Below, piece by piece: positions 32,244 through 40,684 of a DNA stretch of 44,435 nucleotides. The position numbers were made by a program, and so were the translations under genes. The notes under the pieces were generated by a model that worked only from the letters and a program-made list of their open reading frames with translations, ran no database searches and was not told the DNA's origin. The DNA lies in assembly GCA_002720975.1 (NCBI GenBank), contig PBIX01000073.1:1-44435 (forward strand), given 5' to 3'. Numbering within the stretch: the stretch's first letter is position 1; each line of letters opens with the position of its first letter. Source of the stretch: Planctomycetota bacterium (GTDB lineage Bacteria; Planctomycetota; UBA1135; GCA-002686595).

Positions 32244-32268
32244 GACGCCGGAGGGGCCGTTCTATTCC
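32244..32268 (-). promoter_or_regulatory. ECF-type autoregulatory promoter GGAAT-N16-CGTC
   Basis: On the minus strand, GGAAT (32268-32264) and CGTC (32247-32244) are separated by exactly 16 bases, the consensus spacing for RpoE-like sigma factors. It overlaps the end of ribBA and faces the sigma gene, whose ATG is 13 bases beyond the CGTC. Confidence 0.6.
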
Positions 32269-33530
32269 CGGCTCTCCCTAAGGGGCTGGTCGTAGTCGCA
32301 GCCCTCCAGGGTGTGTCCCAACTTATCTCTCTTCGTCCGTAAGTACCTGAGATTTATGGGGTTAGGTGCTATTTCTAGCGGTGTCTGTTCCACCACCTCG
32401 AGCCCGTGCCCTCCCAGTCCATGGATTTTCTTGGGGTTGTTGGTGAGCAGACGCATACGGCGCACACCCAAGAAATGGAGGATTTGAGCGCCAATTCCGT
32501 ACTCCCGGAGGTCTGCGGGCAGGCCCAGGGCGTTGTTGGCCTCGACCGTATCGAGGCCTTCGTCCTGCAACTCATAGGCCTTGAGCTTGGCCGCCAGCCC
32601 GATCCCGCGACCCTCCTGGCGCAGGTACACCAGCACCCCACACCCCTTCTTGGCCAGGAAATCCATGGCCTGGGCCAGCTGAGCACCACAGTCACAGCGC
32701 ATCGAGCCGAAGACGTCCCCGGTCAAGCACTCGGAGTGCACACGCACCCAGATGGGTTCCTCGATTGCTGTGCGCTCACCGGATGCTTCGAGATCGCCGT
32801 CAAGGCCGACGCTCAATGCCATGTGCTCCTTGCCATCCACAAGGCTCCGGAACAGGTGCATCTGGAAGTTGCCGTGGCTGGTCGCCAAGGGAAGGTCCAG
32901 CTGTAGAGATTCGATCAGGCGTTCGTGGCGCCGCCGGTGCTCGATCACATCCGCGATGGTGCAGATCTTGAGGCCATGGGTCTCGGCAAATACCTCCAGA
33001 TCGGGCATTCGCGCCATTGTTCCGTCGTCGTTCATGATCTCGCAGATCACGGCAGCCGGACGAGCTCCGGCGAGCTTTGCCAGATCTACCGAGCCCTCCG
33101 TCTGTCCCCCGCGTACGAGAACTCCGCCATCCTTGGCTCTCAACGGGAAGACGTGACCCGGCCTCGCCAGATCCTCGGGCTTGCAGTCCGCCCGGGCCGC
33201 AACCTCGATGGTTTTGGCGCGATCGGCAGCGCTGATTCCCGTGGTCACGCCCTTGGCGGCCTCGATGGAAATCGTAAATGCCGTCTCGTGTTGATTGGTG
33301 TTGCGCTGTGCCTGACTATCCAGCCCGAGCCGATCACAGGTTGCCCCATCCATCGGCATGCAGATCAGACCGCGCGCCTCCTTGGCCATGAAGTTGATGG
33401 CCTCGGGGGTCACATGCTCGGCGAGCATGATCACGTCGCCCTCGTTCTCGCGATCGGGATCGTCCACCAAGATGATCATGCGCCCGGCCTGCAGGTCTTC
33501 AAGCGCTTCTGAAATGGTGCACAGGGTCAT
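32262..33530 (-). CDS. ribBA: Bifunctional 3,4-dihydroxy-2-butanone 4-phosphate synthase / GTP cyclohydrolase II
   Basis: A 422-aa enzyme covering the two entry steps of riboflavin synthesis. The first half (about 1-200) is RibB: DDPDRENEGD, AEHVTPEAINFM and THLRPGH-like RPGHVFPLRA. The second half (about 210-405) is RibA: HSECLTGDVFGSMRCDCG with the zinc cysteines, YLRQEGRGIGL and the late LLTNNPKKI. RibB makes the four-carbon unit from ribulose 5-phosphate; RibA opens GTP. The frame extends to 33764, but the ATG at 33530 starts exactly where the family does. I see no FMN riboswitch upstream. Its end carries the promoter of the downstream sigma operon. Confidence 0.95.
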   Translation of the reverse strand: MTLCTISEALEDLQAGRMIILVDDPDRENEGDVIMLAEHVTPEAINFMAKEARGLICMPMDGATCDRLGLDSQAQRNTNQHETAFTISIEAAKGVTTGISAADRAKTIEVAARADCKPEDLARPGHVFPLRAKDGGVLVRGGQTEGSVDLAKLAGARPAAVICEIMNDDGTMARMPDLEVFAETHGLKICTIADVIEHRRRHERLIESLQLDLPLATSHGNFQMHLFRSLVDGKEHMALSVGLDGDLEASGERTAIEEPIWVRVHSECLTGDVFGSMRCDCGAQLAQAMDFLAKKGCGVLVYLRQEGRGIGLAAKLKAYELQDEGLDTVEANNALGLPADLREYGIGAQILHFLGVRRMRLLTNNPKKIHGLGGHGLEVVEQTPLEIAPNPINLRYLRTKRDKLGHTLEGCDYDQPLRESRE

Positions 33531-33667
33531 GGTCTGGACGGGCTCTGGAGGGGCCGAAGAGAGTTGTTCGCTGCCGGGGCAATCAGTCAGGATACGGGAT
33601 GGGGAGTGGGTGCGGCTATGGGCCCAGGAGAGCTCTCTGGGTTGCCCCCGGGAGGTCCCCAACACCC

Positions 33668-33709
33668 TCTCCACAGGTACCTGCTCCCGTTTGGGGACAG
33701 CTGTGGAGA
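33668..33709. repeat. Nine-base inverted repeat with inner stem
   Basis: TCTCCACAG (33668-33676) and CTGTGGAGA (33701-33709) are perfect complements. TCCC (33685-33688) and GGGA (33694-33697) can pair inside the loop. It lies about 140-180 bases upstream of the ribBA start and could be an operator or a structured leader. Confidence 0.45.
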
Positions 33710-33835
33710 ACCCAATAGGCTTGTGACGCAAGTCCTTGCTGGGCAATGACCTACGTCGAGACATGCACCGTATTGAGAATGTGTAGAAGTGCTCATCTGT
33801 GCTCCATTCCTCCCCACGCGGGTGCCGATGAGAGC

Positions 33836-33852
33836 GGGGCGCTCAGCGCCCC
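33836..33852 (+). promoter_or_regulatory. Hairpin covering the ribosome-binding region of the protease gene
   Basis: GGGGCGC-TCA-GCGCCCC is a perfect seven-pair stem ending six bases before the ATG at 33859. In RNA it would occupy the place of a Shine-Dalgarno sequence, so translation could depend on its opening. Confidence 0.45.
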
Positions 33853-33858
33853 CCGATC

Positions 33859-34866
33859 ATGCACCGGCCCACCATTCTACTCGCCGCCTCAACGACGCTC
33901 CTGGCCTTCGGCTGGGTGAAAGTGGCCGATTGGAAACGAGTGGACCCGAGCGAGGCCCTGTTCAATCGCCTCGGGCATATGGCGGGGCAGATGGAGGTCC
34001 TGTCCCGAAACGTGGACCGCCTCTCGGACGAGATTCGGGTCCTCCATACCCAGCGACCCGGCTTGGAGGCCGATGAGCTCTTGGGTCGGATTGACGAACT
34101 GGACGCCGAGGTTCTTGGTCGCTACAGCGGGCTGGCCCAGACCGTCGATGCGAACGCCAGCCTTGTCCAAGCGGCCGGGCGCGATCTCTCCGAGCTGCAC
34201 GATCAGCTGCTTCCAGGCTCCAACCATCTGTGGCAGGGACTGCTGGCCCCCACGGTTCAGTTGGCGAGCCCCATGACCGTGGGCAGCGGAGTTCTCATGC
34301 CCACTCGCGAAGATGGGCCGGTCCGCGTTCTCACGGCTTGGCACGTCGTACGCGACATCCTCGCTGATGGTGGTGATGGCCATTCAGAGGTTCCCTTGCA
34401 CATCTATCGTCACGATGGAGTGACTCTCAATGCAAAGGCCAAGCTCCTCGCCTACGAGAACGATCTTGATTCATGCCTTCTTGAGCTGGTCGGAGAGCAC
34501 GCTGATCTCGAGGGAACATCCCTGCCTACACGCGCCCATCTGGCGAACGTGCAGGTCTTTGATCCGGTCTACGCCGTGGGCTGCCCCCTCGGTAGTGATC
34601 CCGTCCCCAGCCACGGCGCCATCTCCGCCCTTGACCACTGGGTCGATGGCCAGAGCTACTGGATGATCAACGCGCCGACCTTCATCGGCAACTCCGGCGG
34701 GGGCGTCTTCGACGCCCGCAACCTGTGCCTCCTTGGCATCGTCTCCAAGCTGTACACCCACGGCGCACGCCGCACAGTGGTTCCTCACATGGGCCTCGTG
34801 ACGCCCTTGGGGGACATCTACGACTGGCTGGAGCGCAGCGGCTACGGCGAGTTGATCCCCCAGTAG
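33859..34866 (+). CDS. Membrane-anchored trypsin-like serine protease
   Basis: A 335-aa protein. One uncleaved membrane helix (about 5-20) is followed by a helical, probably coiled-coil region (about 30-130) rich in Leu/Glu/Asp, then an S1-type protease domain (about 130-320). Triad residues are His162 in LTAWHVV, Asp202 or Asp204 in ENDLDSCLLEL and Ser279 in IGNSGGGVF. There is no PDZ domain, unlike DegP/HtrA. The coiled-coil spacer suggests the protease oligomerises or is held at a fixed distance from the membrane. Substrate unknown. The ATG has a stable hairpin just before it and no Shine-Dalgarno sequence. Confidence 0.85.
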   Translation: MHRPTILLAASTTLLAFGWVKVADWKRVDPSEALFNRLGHMAGQMEVLSRNVDRLSDEIRVLHTQRPGLEADELLGRIDELDAEVLGRYSGLAQTVDANASLVQAAGRDLSELHDQLLPGSNHLWQGLLAPTVQLASPMTVGSGVLMPTREDGPVRVLTAWHVVRDILADGGDGHSEVPLHIYRHDGVTLNAKAKLLAYENDLDSCLLELVGEHADLEGTSLPTRAHLANVQVFDPVYAVGCPLGSDPVPSHGAISALDHWVDGQSYWMINAPTFIGNSGGGVFDARNLCLLGIVSKLYTHGARRTVVPHMGLVTPLGDIYDWLERSGYGELIPQ

Positions 34867-34913
34867 GGTGGACCCGCAGCACCTTCTTGCGCCTTGCGGC
34901 CCCCGATGACGCT

Positions 34914-36506
34914 CTAGTGGCGGAAATGCCGGGCGTCGCTGAACACCATCGGAATGCCCGCAGTGTTGCAGGCGGAGATGATCTGGTCGTCGCGCACCGA
35001 GCCCCCGGGCTCAACCATCGCCACGACGCCCGCATCGATGGCCACCTCGACTCCGTCCGGGAAGGGGAAGAAGGCATCAGATGCCAGGACCGAGCCCGCG
35101 CTGCGGTCACCGGCCTTGCTGACCGCTAGACGCACCGAGTCCACGCGACTCATCTGACCGGCCCCGACCCCATAGACGGTCCTCGGTCCGGAGAGCACGA
35201 TGGCGTTGGACTTGACGTGCTTGGCTATGCGGTTGGCGAATGCCAGCGCGGCTGCCTGTTCGCTGGAGGGAGAAACCTCCGTCACGGACCGGAACTCGGC
35301 TTGCCCCTCTGCCGTCAGGTCTCGCTCCTGAAGCAGGAAGCCGCCCACCACTTTCTTGACCTCTACGTCTCGTGAGTTGCGAGAGGAGGGCCCGTATTCT
35401 CCACAGGCGAGCAGGCGCACGCTCTTACCCCACTTCGGCTTATGCGTCAGGAGGTCCAGAGCATCCTCGTCGAACGAAGGCGCAATAATCGCCTCCACGA
35501 AGCGATTGCCATCTACGAGGAACTGCGCGCTGGCCATATTCAGTGGTCGCGTGAACGCCAGCACCGAACCAAAGGCTGAAATCGGATCGCCGGACCAGGC
35601 CTCCTCAAGCGCCTCCTCGATGTCCTCATGTACTGCGGCACCACACGGGTTGGTGTGCTTGATGACGCAAACGAAAGGCTCTTCAAATTCCTTGGCCAGG
35701 GCGAATGCCGCGTCCAGGTCCACGATGTTATTGAACGATAGAGCCTTGCCGCCCAGCACCTCTGCGTCCGCCACGCTCGGTTCACCGGCTGCGCCCGTCT
35801 TGTAGAAGGCCGCGTTCTGGTGGGGGTTCTCCCCGTAGCGCAGGTCCAAGGCCTTGACCCCGCCCATGCTGAAGCCACTGGGAAACTCCGAATCCCCCGC
35901 GTGATCTGCCCCATCTTTCTCGAACAGCCAACGGCTGATGGCGCTGTCATAGCGTGCCGTCAGGGCATAGGCCTTGAATGCCAACTCCGCGCGCAACTCA
36001 TCGGAGAGAGACCCATCTCGCTTCTGAAGGTCATCCAGCACGCGCCCGTAGTCTGATGGATCAGTGACGATGCCCACGTGGGCGTGGTTCTTGGCTGCGG
36101 AGCGCACCATGCTCGGTCCACCGATGTCGATCTGTTCGATGGCTTCGGCTCGCGACACGCCCTCTTGGGCCACGGTTGCCTCAAACGGGTAGAGGTTGAC
36201 GACCACCAGGTCGATCCCCTGGATGCCATGCTCATCCATCGCCGACACGTGGTCGGGATTGTCGCGCAGTGCCAGAATGCCGCCGTGCACCTTTGGGTGG
36301 AGGGTCTTCACTCGACCGTTCATCATTTCCGGGAAGCCCGTGTATTCGGCCACCTCGGTGACGGGAATGCCCGCCTCGGCGAGTACGCGGTGGGTGCCCC
36401 CCGTTGAGAGTAACTCCACTCCCATTTGGCTCAGATTACGGGCAAAGCCCTCGAGTCCGGTCTTGTCGGAAACGCTCAACAGCGCGCGGCGGATCTTTTG
36501 TTGCAT
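34914..36506 (-). CDS. purH: Bifunctional AICAR formyltransferase / IMP cyclohydrolase
   Basis: A 530-aa enzyme for the last two steps of IMP synthesis. The N-terminal IMP cyclohydrolase (about 1-195) shows RALLSVSDKTGLEGFA, ELLSTGGTHRVLAEAGIPV and GRVKTLHPKVHGGIL. The AICAR transformylase part (about 200-530) shows LRYGENPHQNAAFYK, CVIKHTNPCG, SNAIVLSGPRTVYGVGAGQMSRVDS and DAFFPFPDGVEVA. The ATG at 36506 begins just before the fold and has GGAG at seven-base spacing; the frame continues to 36569 without family sequence. A TAGAAT lies about 60 bases upstream as a possible -10. Confidence 0.96.
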   Translation of the reverse strand: MQQKIRRALLSVSDKTGLEGFARNLSQMGVELLSTGGTHRVLAEAGIPVTEVAEYTGFPEMMNGRVKTLHPKVHGGILALRDNPDHVSAMDEHGIQGIDLVVVNLYPFEATVAQEGVSRAEAIEQIDIGGPSMVRSAAKNHAHVGIVTDPSDYGRVLDDLQKRDGSLSDELRAELAFKAYALTARYDSAISRWLFEKDGADHAGDSEFPSGFSMGGVKALDLRYGENPHQNAAFYKTGAAGEPSVADAEVLGGKALSFNNIVDLDAAFALAKEFEEPFVCVIKHTNPCGAAVHEDIEEALEEAWSGDPISAFGSVLAFTRPLNMASAQFLVDGNRFVEAIIAPSFDEDALDLLTHKPKWGKSVRLLACGEYGPSSRNSRDVEVKKVVGGFLLQERDLTAEGQAEFRSVTEVSPSSEQAAALAFANRIAKHVKSNAIVLSGPRTVYGVGAGQMSRVDSVRLAVSKAGDRSAGSVLASDAFFPFPDGVEVAIDAGVVAMVEPGGSVRDDQIISACNTAGIPMVFSDARHFRH

Positions 36507-36567
36507 GCTCTCACTCCGGCCCACCCGGGCCTGAAGGATCCTTGGTGAATTGGAAAACAGGCAGGCC

Positions 36568-36573
36568 ATTCTA
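36568..36573 (-). promoter_or_regulatory. -10-like TAGAAT upstream of purH
   Basis: TAGAAT on the minus strand, in the context GCTAGAAT, the same eight bases seen before prfB. It predicts a leader of about 55 nt for purH. No good -35 is seen. Confidence 0.35.
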
Positions 36574-36636
36574 GCTTCCCGCCTCGCCCAAGACGACGGC
36601 GGAGCGGGCCCAATTGTGCCGAACAGCGAGCAACCG

Positions 36637-37281
36637 TCAGTCGCTCCCTCTTCGGGACGATCCCCTCGCCTTGCGATGGCCCGAGGGAGTCAGCGAATAG
36701 CGGCGACCCTGAACCTCTTGTGCCAGGTCGGCCTGGACCAGCTCGACCAGAGCGCGCTTGGCCGCTTGGCGACTCATGCTGGCGGAGCGAGCCACCTCCG
36801 CCTGATCCAGGGGGCTGCTGGCTTGCAAGAGACTCAGTACCCGCGCGGTTCTCTTGTCCAGTCGGGCACGAGTCGGCCCATCTTTCCGGCGCATGCGGTG
36901 CAGGGCCGCCTCCTCCGCAGGACGCGTGGAGGAACCATCTCGGACGAAGACGCGCTGGGCCCCTTCAACCGTCACCTCAACTGGCCCTGGTCGTACCGGC
37001 TCTATCCGGGCCTCCACCAGAATCAATCCCCCATCTCTGTGCCGGCGCAGGTTCATAACGGGTTGCGGGTGACAGAGTTCGCCTGCCGATCGCACGTCTG
37101 CAATGACCTGCCTGGCATCGGGGACCCCCACGCGCAGGCCATCATCGGTGATGCCCACCCAGAGGTGGCCGCCCACGCCGTTGGCAAAGGCCGCAAGGGT
37201 TCGGGCCACGCGATCCAACCGTGGCAGGATCTCCTTCCACTCGCACTCGGGCCCTTCTGGCGAGATGTGGACACTGCTCAT
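36637..37281 (-). CDS. AlbA_2-domain protein with winged-helix C-terminus
   Basis: A 214-aa protein. The first half matches the AlbA_2 (Schlafen-type) domain: ECEWKEIL, ARTLAAFANGVGGHLWVGIT with DDG, and VFVRDGSSTRPAEE. The second half has an Arg/Lys-rich linker and a helix-turn-helix of winged type (RTARVLSLLQASSPLDQAEV then ARSASMSRQAAKRALVELV), followed by a basic tail. AlbA_2 proteins act as transcription regulators or nucleic-acid-binding proteins; the target is unknown. It follows the DUF255 gene by 11 bases and is probably co-transcribed with it. Confidence 0.8.
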   Translation of the reverse strand: MSSVHISPEGPECEWKEILPRLDRVARTLAAFANGVGGHLWVGITDDGLRVGVPDARQVIADVRSAGELCHPQPVMNLRRHRDGGLILVEARIEPVRPGPVEVTVEGAQRVFVRDGSSTRPAEEAALHRMRRKDGPTRARLDKRTARVLSLLQASSPLDQAEVARSASMSRQAAKRALVELVQADLAQEVQGRRYSLTPSGHRKARGSSRRGSD

Positions 37282-37292
37282 GGAGCCTGCGG

Positions 37293-39575
37293 TTAAGGAG
37301 TCTTCTCCTCGCTTCGCGCGACTCCCATGAGCGTCTCCACGACCGATTGCACGTCGCCCGTTGGCGCCTGGCATGCGAAGTCCTGGCAGAGGTAGAGCGT
37401 GGGCCCCTCACCCACGACGCCCTGCGACTCCACGTACGGCACCACCTTTGTCAGGGCTTGGTGACCCGTGGCCGGTCGCAGAATGACCACTTTGCTCGGC
37501 ACAAAGGGACGGTGAATCCGGCGCAAAGCCTCCTGGGTCTTGGGGTCTGAAGGATCCCCAGCAACGACGACCTCCTTGGTAGGACCCAGGGCAAAGTCTA
37601 GCCCTATCAGGAACTGGGTGTGCATCGCGGGAGCGCGGGTGATGGTCCCTGAGAGACCCTCGAAACTCTTGGCCGCCGCCGTCTCGTAGCGCACCTGCCC
37701 CGTCAAGCGCCCCAAGCGCAAGAGGGCCAAGGTCGCCACCGAGTTTCCGGACGGGATCGCCCCGTCCGAACTCTCCTTGGGCCGCACGATGAGCTGCTCA
37801 CCACTCGCGGAAGAGAGAAAGAAGCCCCCGACTTCGGTGTCCTGAAACTCCGCCAGCATGTGGTCCGCCAGTTCCTGCGCAGCCTGCAGGAAGCGCAGCT
37901 CTTGGCTGGTTTCAAACAACTCCAAGAGGCCCCAGCAGGCGAAGGCGTAGTCCTCCAACAGACCCGAACCCGCTGCCTGGCCGAGCCGCGCCACCTTGTA
38001 CAGAGACCCGTCATCGGCGCGCAAGACGTTCAGCAGGTGGTCTCCTGCGCGCTCGGCAATCTGCGCGTACGCCGCGTCATCCAATACACGCGCGGCCATG
38101 GCGTAGGCGCCGATCATCAAGCCGTTCCAGTCCGTCAGGATCTTGTCGTCCTTAAAGGGATGGATGCGCGGCTCCCGCGCCGTAAACAGCCTCTGTCTGA
38201 TGTCCTCGATCCGCTCACCATTCGCGGCCTGATCTTCACCAGAGGCAACGGCACGTTCGTTCAGATCCTGATCCAGAAAGAGGATGTTCTGGCCCGTGGC
38301 CTTGCCCGTAGCTTCTTCGTGGTAGTTGCCCTCCGTAGTCACTCCCCACCAACGGGCAGCAAACTTGGCGTCTTCCTCGCCCAATACATCAGCGAGTTGC
38401 TCCTCGGTCCACAGATAGAACAGGCCCTCCTCGCCCTCCGAGTCGGCGTCTTCGGCGGAGTAGAACCCGCCTCCAGGCGCCGTCAAATCACGCGAGACGT
38501 AGGTCAGGATCTCACGCGCGGTCTGGGCGTACCCTTCATGGCCCGTGACCTGCCAGGCCTCCAGATAGGCCATCGTCAACAGAGCCTGGTCGTAGAGCAT
38601 CTTCTCGAAATGCGGCACAAACCACTCTCGATCGGTGGAGTAGCGGTGGAAGCCGAAGCCCACATGGTCCCACATGCCCCCCTTGCGCATCTCCCGCAGG
38701 GTGGTCTCCACCATCTCGAGAGCGTGGGCCTGCCCATTACGGCGGTGGTAGCGCAGAAGGAACCGCAGGTTGTGGGGCACGGGGAACTTGGGTGCGGTGT
38801 TGAAGCCGCCCTTACCCGGATCAAACTGCCGGGCGAGGCCCGCATAGGCCGCATCCAACATGGTGGAATCGAGCTTCTCGCCCGGCACGCCCTTGACGAA
38901 TAGGGCGAGTTGCGCCGTAACCTGATCTGCTTGACGGATGAGGTCGTCGTGCTGTGTGTCCCAGGCTTGCGTAATGCGTGGCAGCAGATCAGTCATGCCC
39001 CACCGGCCGTAACGGCCGCTCTTGGGAAAGTACGTTCCCGCGAAGAAAGGCTTCTTGTCCGGCGTCATGATGACGGTCATGGGCCAGCCCCCGCTGCCCT
39101 GATTCATGGCCTGGGTGACCGTCATGTACACATGGTCCAGATCCGGACGCTCTTCACGGTCGAGCTTGATGCAGATGAATCCATCGTTGAGCAGACGGGC
39201 CACGTCTTCATCTTCGAAGCTCTCGTGCTCCATCACGTGACACCAATGGCATGTGGAGTAGCCAATGGACAAGAAGATGGGCTTGTTCTGGGCCTTCGCA
39301 GCACGAAACGCCTCTTCGCTCCAGGGGTACCAATCCACTGGGTTGCGAGCGTGCTGTAGCAGGTAAGGGCTTTTCTCGAAGACCAATCGGTTGAATTCCT
39401 CGCCACCGTCTGGGGGAAGCGCCCCAATCGTCTCTTGGCTGGGCAGGGGTTGTCGCACGGGTCGCTCCGGATCTTGGCTCGAATGAACATTCGCTGATCC
39501 TGGCACCGCCACGCCACCCACGGCGGTCAAGACGAGAGTCGGAACCAGCGCCAGCATGTGAGACAGGGAAAGCAT
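37293..39575 (-). CDS. Exported DUF255 / thioredoxin-like protein (YyaL, SPATA20 homologue)
   Basis: A 760-aa protein. An N-terminal signal or anchor (about 7-27) precedes the thioredoxin-like DUF255 domain (about 60-225), marked by [20 protein letters not shown], the CxxC at Cys109-His-Trp-Cys112 (STCHWCHVM) and [24 protein letters not shown]. The rest is the (alpha/alpha)6 barrel (about 230-720), with [19 protein letters not shown] and [18 protein letters not shown]. The family is widespread but its reaction is unknown. Homologues are usually cytoplasmic, so a signal peptide would be notable. The ATG at 39575 is chosen because it starts the hydrophobic leader. Co-transcribed with the AlbA_2 gene. 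Confidence 0.9.
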   Translation of the reverse strand: MLSLSHMLALVPTLVLTAVGGVAVPGSANVHSSQDPERPVRQPLPSQETIGALPPDGGEEFNRLVFEKSPYLLQHARNPVDWYPWSEEAFRAAKAQNKPIFLSIGYSTCHWCHVMEHESFEDEDVARLLNDGFICIKLDREERPDLDHVYMTVTQAMNQGSGGWPMTVIMTPDKKPFFAGTYFPKSGRYGRWGMTDLLPRITQAWDTQHDDLIRQADQVTAQLALFVKGVPGEKLDSTMLDAAYAGLARQFDPGKGGFNTAPKFPVPHNLRFLLRYHRRNGQAHALEMVETTLREMRKGGMWDHVGFGFHRYSTDREWFVPHFEKMLYDQALLTMAYLEAWQVTGHEGYAQTAREILTYVSRDLTAPGGGFYSAEDADSEGEEGLFYLWTEEQLADVLGEEDAKFAARWWGVTTEGNYHEEATGKATGQNILFLDQDLNERAVASGEDQAANGERIEDIRQRLFTAREPRIHPFKDDKILTDWNGLMIGAYAMAARVLDDAAYAQIAERAGDHLLNVLRADDGSLYKVARLGQAAGSGLLEDYAFACWGLLELFETSQELRFLQAAQELADHMLAEFQDTEVGGFFLSSASGEQLIVRPKESSDGAIPSGNSVATLALLRLGRLTGQVRYETAAAKSFEGLSGTITRAPAMHTQFLIGLDFALGPTKEVVVAGDPSDPKTQEALRRIHRPFVPSKVVILRPATGHQALTKVVPYVESQGVVGEGPTLYLCQDFACQAPTGDVQSVVETLMGVARSEEKTP

Positions 39576-39649
39576 TTCTGGATAGGGTAGGGTTCGGTAG
39601 GGACGGGTCTTCCTCACCGGGAGGTGGGTTAGACTCCAAGGGCCTGACC

Positions 39650-40684
39650 ATGATGATACTAAGCTGCGCTCCCCTGATGGCCCTGATCTGTGCCCCCGGC
39701 CCAAGCCAGGAAGTCGTACAGGAACCCTCGTGGGTACGCCCCGGCGTTTTCGAGTTCCATGTCGCACCGGGACCGGAGCTCTATTATGAGGTCCGATCCC
39801 TCGCCGCACTGCAGGATGCGCAGATCCCCAAGGAATTTGCTGAGGCCGTTGCGGAGATTAGGGAAATCCAGACGTTTCTGGCGACGCCTCTCTCCTGGCC
39901 GGTTGTCGATGGCGCATTCACTGCGATCGACGTCCCGGGTCAATTTGCCATTGGTTTGAGCAAGCGTGTTCTACCTCCAAGCAGCCACATGGCCGAGGGC
40001 GTCAAGCGTATCCGGGTCGCCAACGCCGCCGCCCGGCTCGCGGCTCACTTGGATGCCCTGGCACCCAAGTGGCTGGAGGAGCAATGGCCTAGCCGTAAGG
40101 GTGCCCTTGAGGCGCGTGCGCAGGAATTGACAGCGCTATTTCCTGCAGACCTCCAGTGGCGGATAGCCGGGGGGCTGCACGATCGGCTTGGAATCAAGGC
40201 CGCGGACTGGGTTGTACCGGTGAAGTTGGTGCGCCAGATGGCGGGGGTTGCCAGTCGCTCTCTGCTTGAAGCGAATGGCAGCATGGTCAGCGTTGTCGCC
40301 ACCGAGGGCTTCTCTCTCTCCATCCTTGGAGAGCATGCCCTATACGAGGTCATGCACAGCTTGAACGCTCAGCCGTTCTTTCCCGCCAGCATGCCCGAAA
40401 CCATGCTGAAGAAGCTCCACAAGGCCAAGATCGAGGCCGGCCTTAGCGATGCCGTCCGCAGCAAACTCATGCGGCTTTGCGCGGCGACCCTGATGCGCCA
40501 ATTTGTGGATCCCACACATTCCGACGCCGGGCTGACCACAGGGGATTACGCGCGCAGGCCCAAGCTTCACGCCCTCGAAGAGGCTCTTTGGGTCCAATTC
40601 TGTGCGGGTGACATCCTGCGTCCGGAGGTGGTGGACACCCTGTGCCTTGCCCTCGGATCCGGCTGGGACGAGAAGCGGCCCTAG
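39650..40684 (+). CDS. Exported protein of unknown function
   Basis: A 344-aa protein with a signal peptide (about 1-20) and a mostly helical mature part. I do not recognise it. Notable stretches are [19 protein letters not shown] near the start, [21 protein letters not shown] near 230 and [16 protein letters not shown] near 280. The HALYEVMH block loosely recalls an HExxH-type or His-rich site, but no known protease motif is complete. It is divergent from the DUF255 gene and its stop overlaps the prfB stop on the other strand within a CTAG. Confidence 0.72.
   Translation: MMILSCAPLMALICAPGPSQEVVQEPSWVRPGVFEFHVAPGPELYYEVRSLAALQDAQIPKEFAEAVAEIREIQTFLATPLSWPVVDGAFTAIDVPGQFAIGLSKRVLPPSSHMAEGVKRIRVANAAARLAAHLDALAPKWLEEQWPSRKGALEARAQELTALFPADLQWRIAGGLHDRLGIKAADWVVPVKLVRQMAGVASRSLLEANGSMVSVVATEGFSLSILGEHALYEVMHSLNAQPFFPASMPETMLKKLHKAKIEAGLSDAVRSKLMRLCAATLMRQFVDPTHSDAGLTTGDYARRPKLHALEEALWVQFCAGDILRPEVVDTLCLALGSGWDEKRP

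Larger units (their letters stand above)
33531..33858. other. Divergent intergenic region between ribBA and the protease
   Basis: About 330 bases without a gene. It contains a long inverted repeat (33668-33709) on the ribBA side and a tight hairpin (33836-33852) directly before the protease ATG. No conserved RFN element or other riboswitch was recognised. Confidence 0.5.

Noticed and set aside
33531-33764. FMN riboswitch or N-terminal extension upstream of ribBA
   Set aside because: The conserved RFN blocks are absent, and the extra residues in the open frame do not match RibB.
36507-36636. ZTP (pfl) riboswitch before purH
   Set aside because: No conserved pfl sequence or pseudoknot was recognised in the 130 bases upstream.
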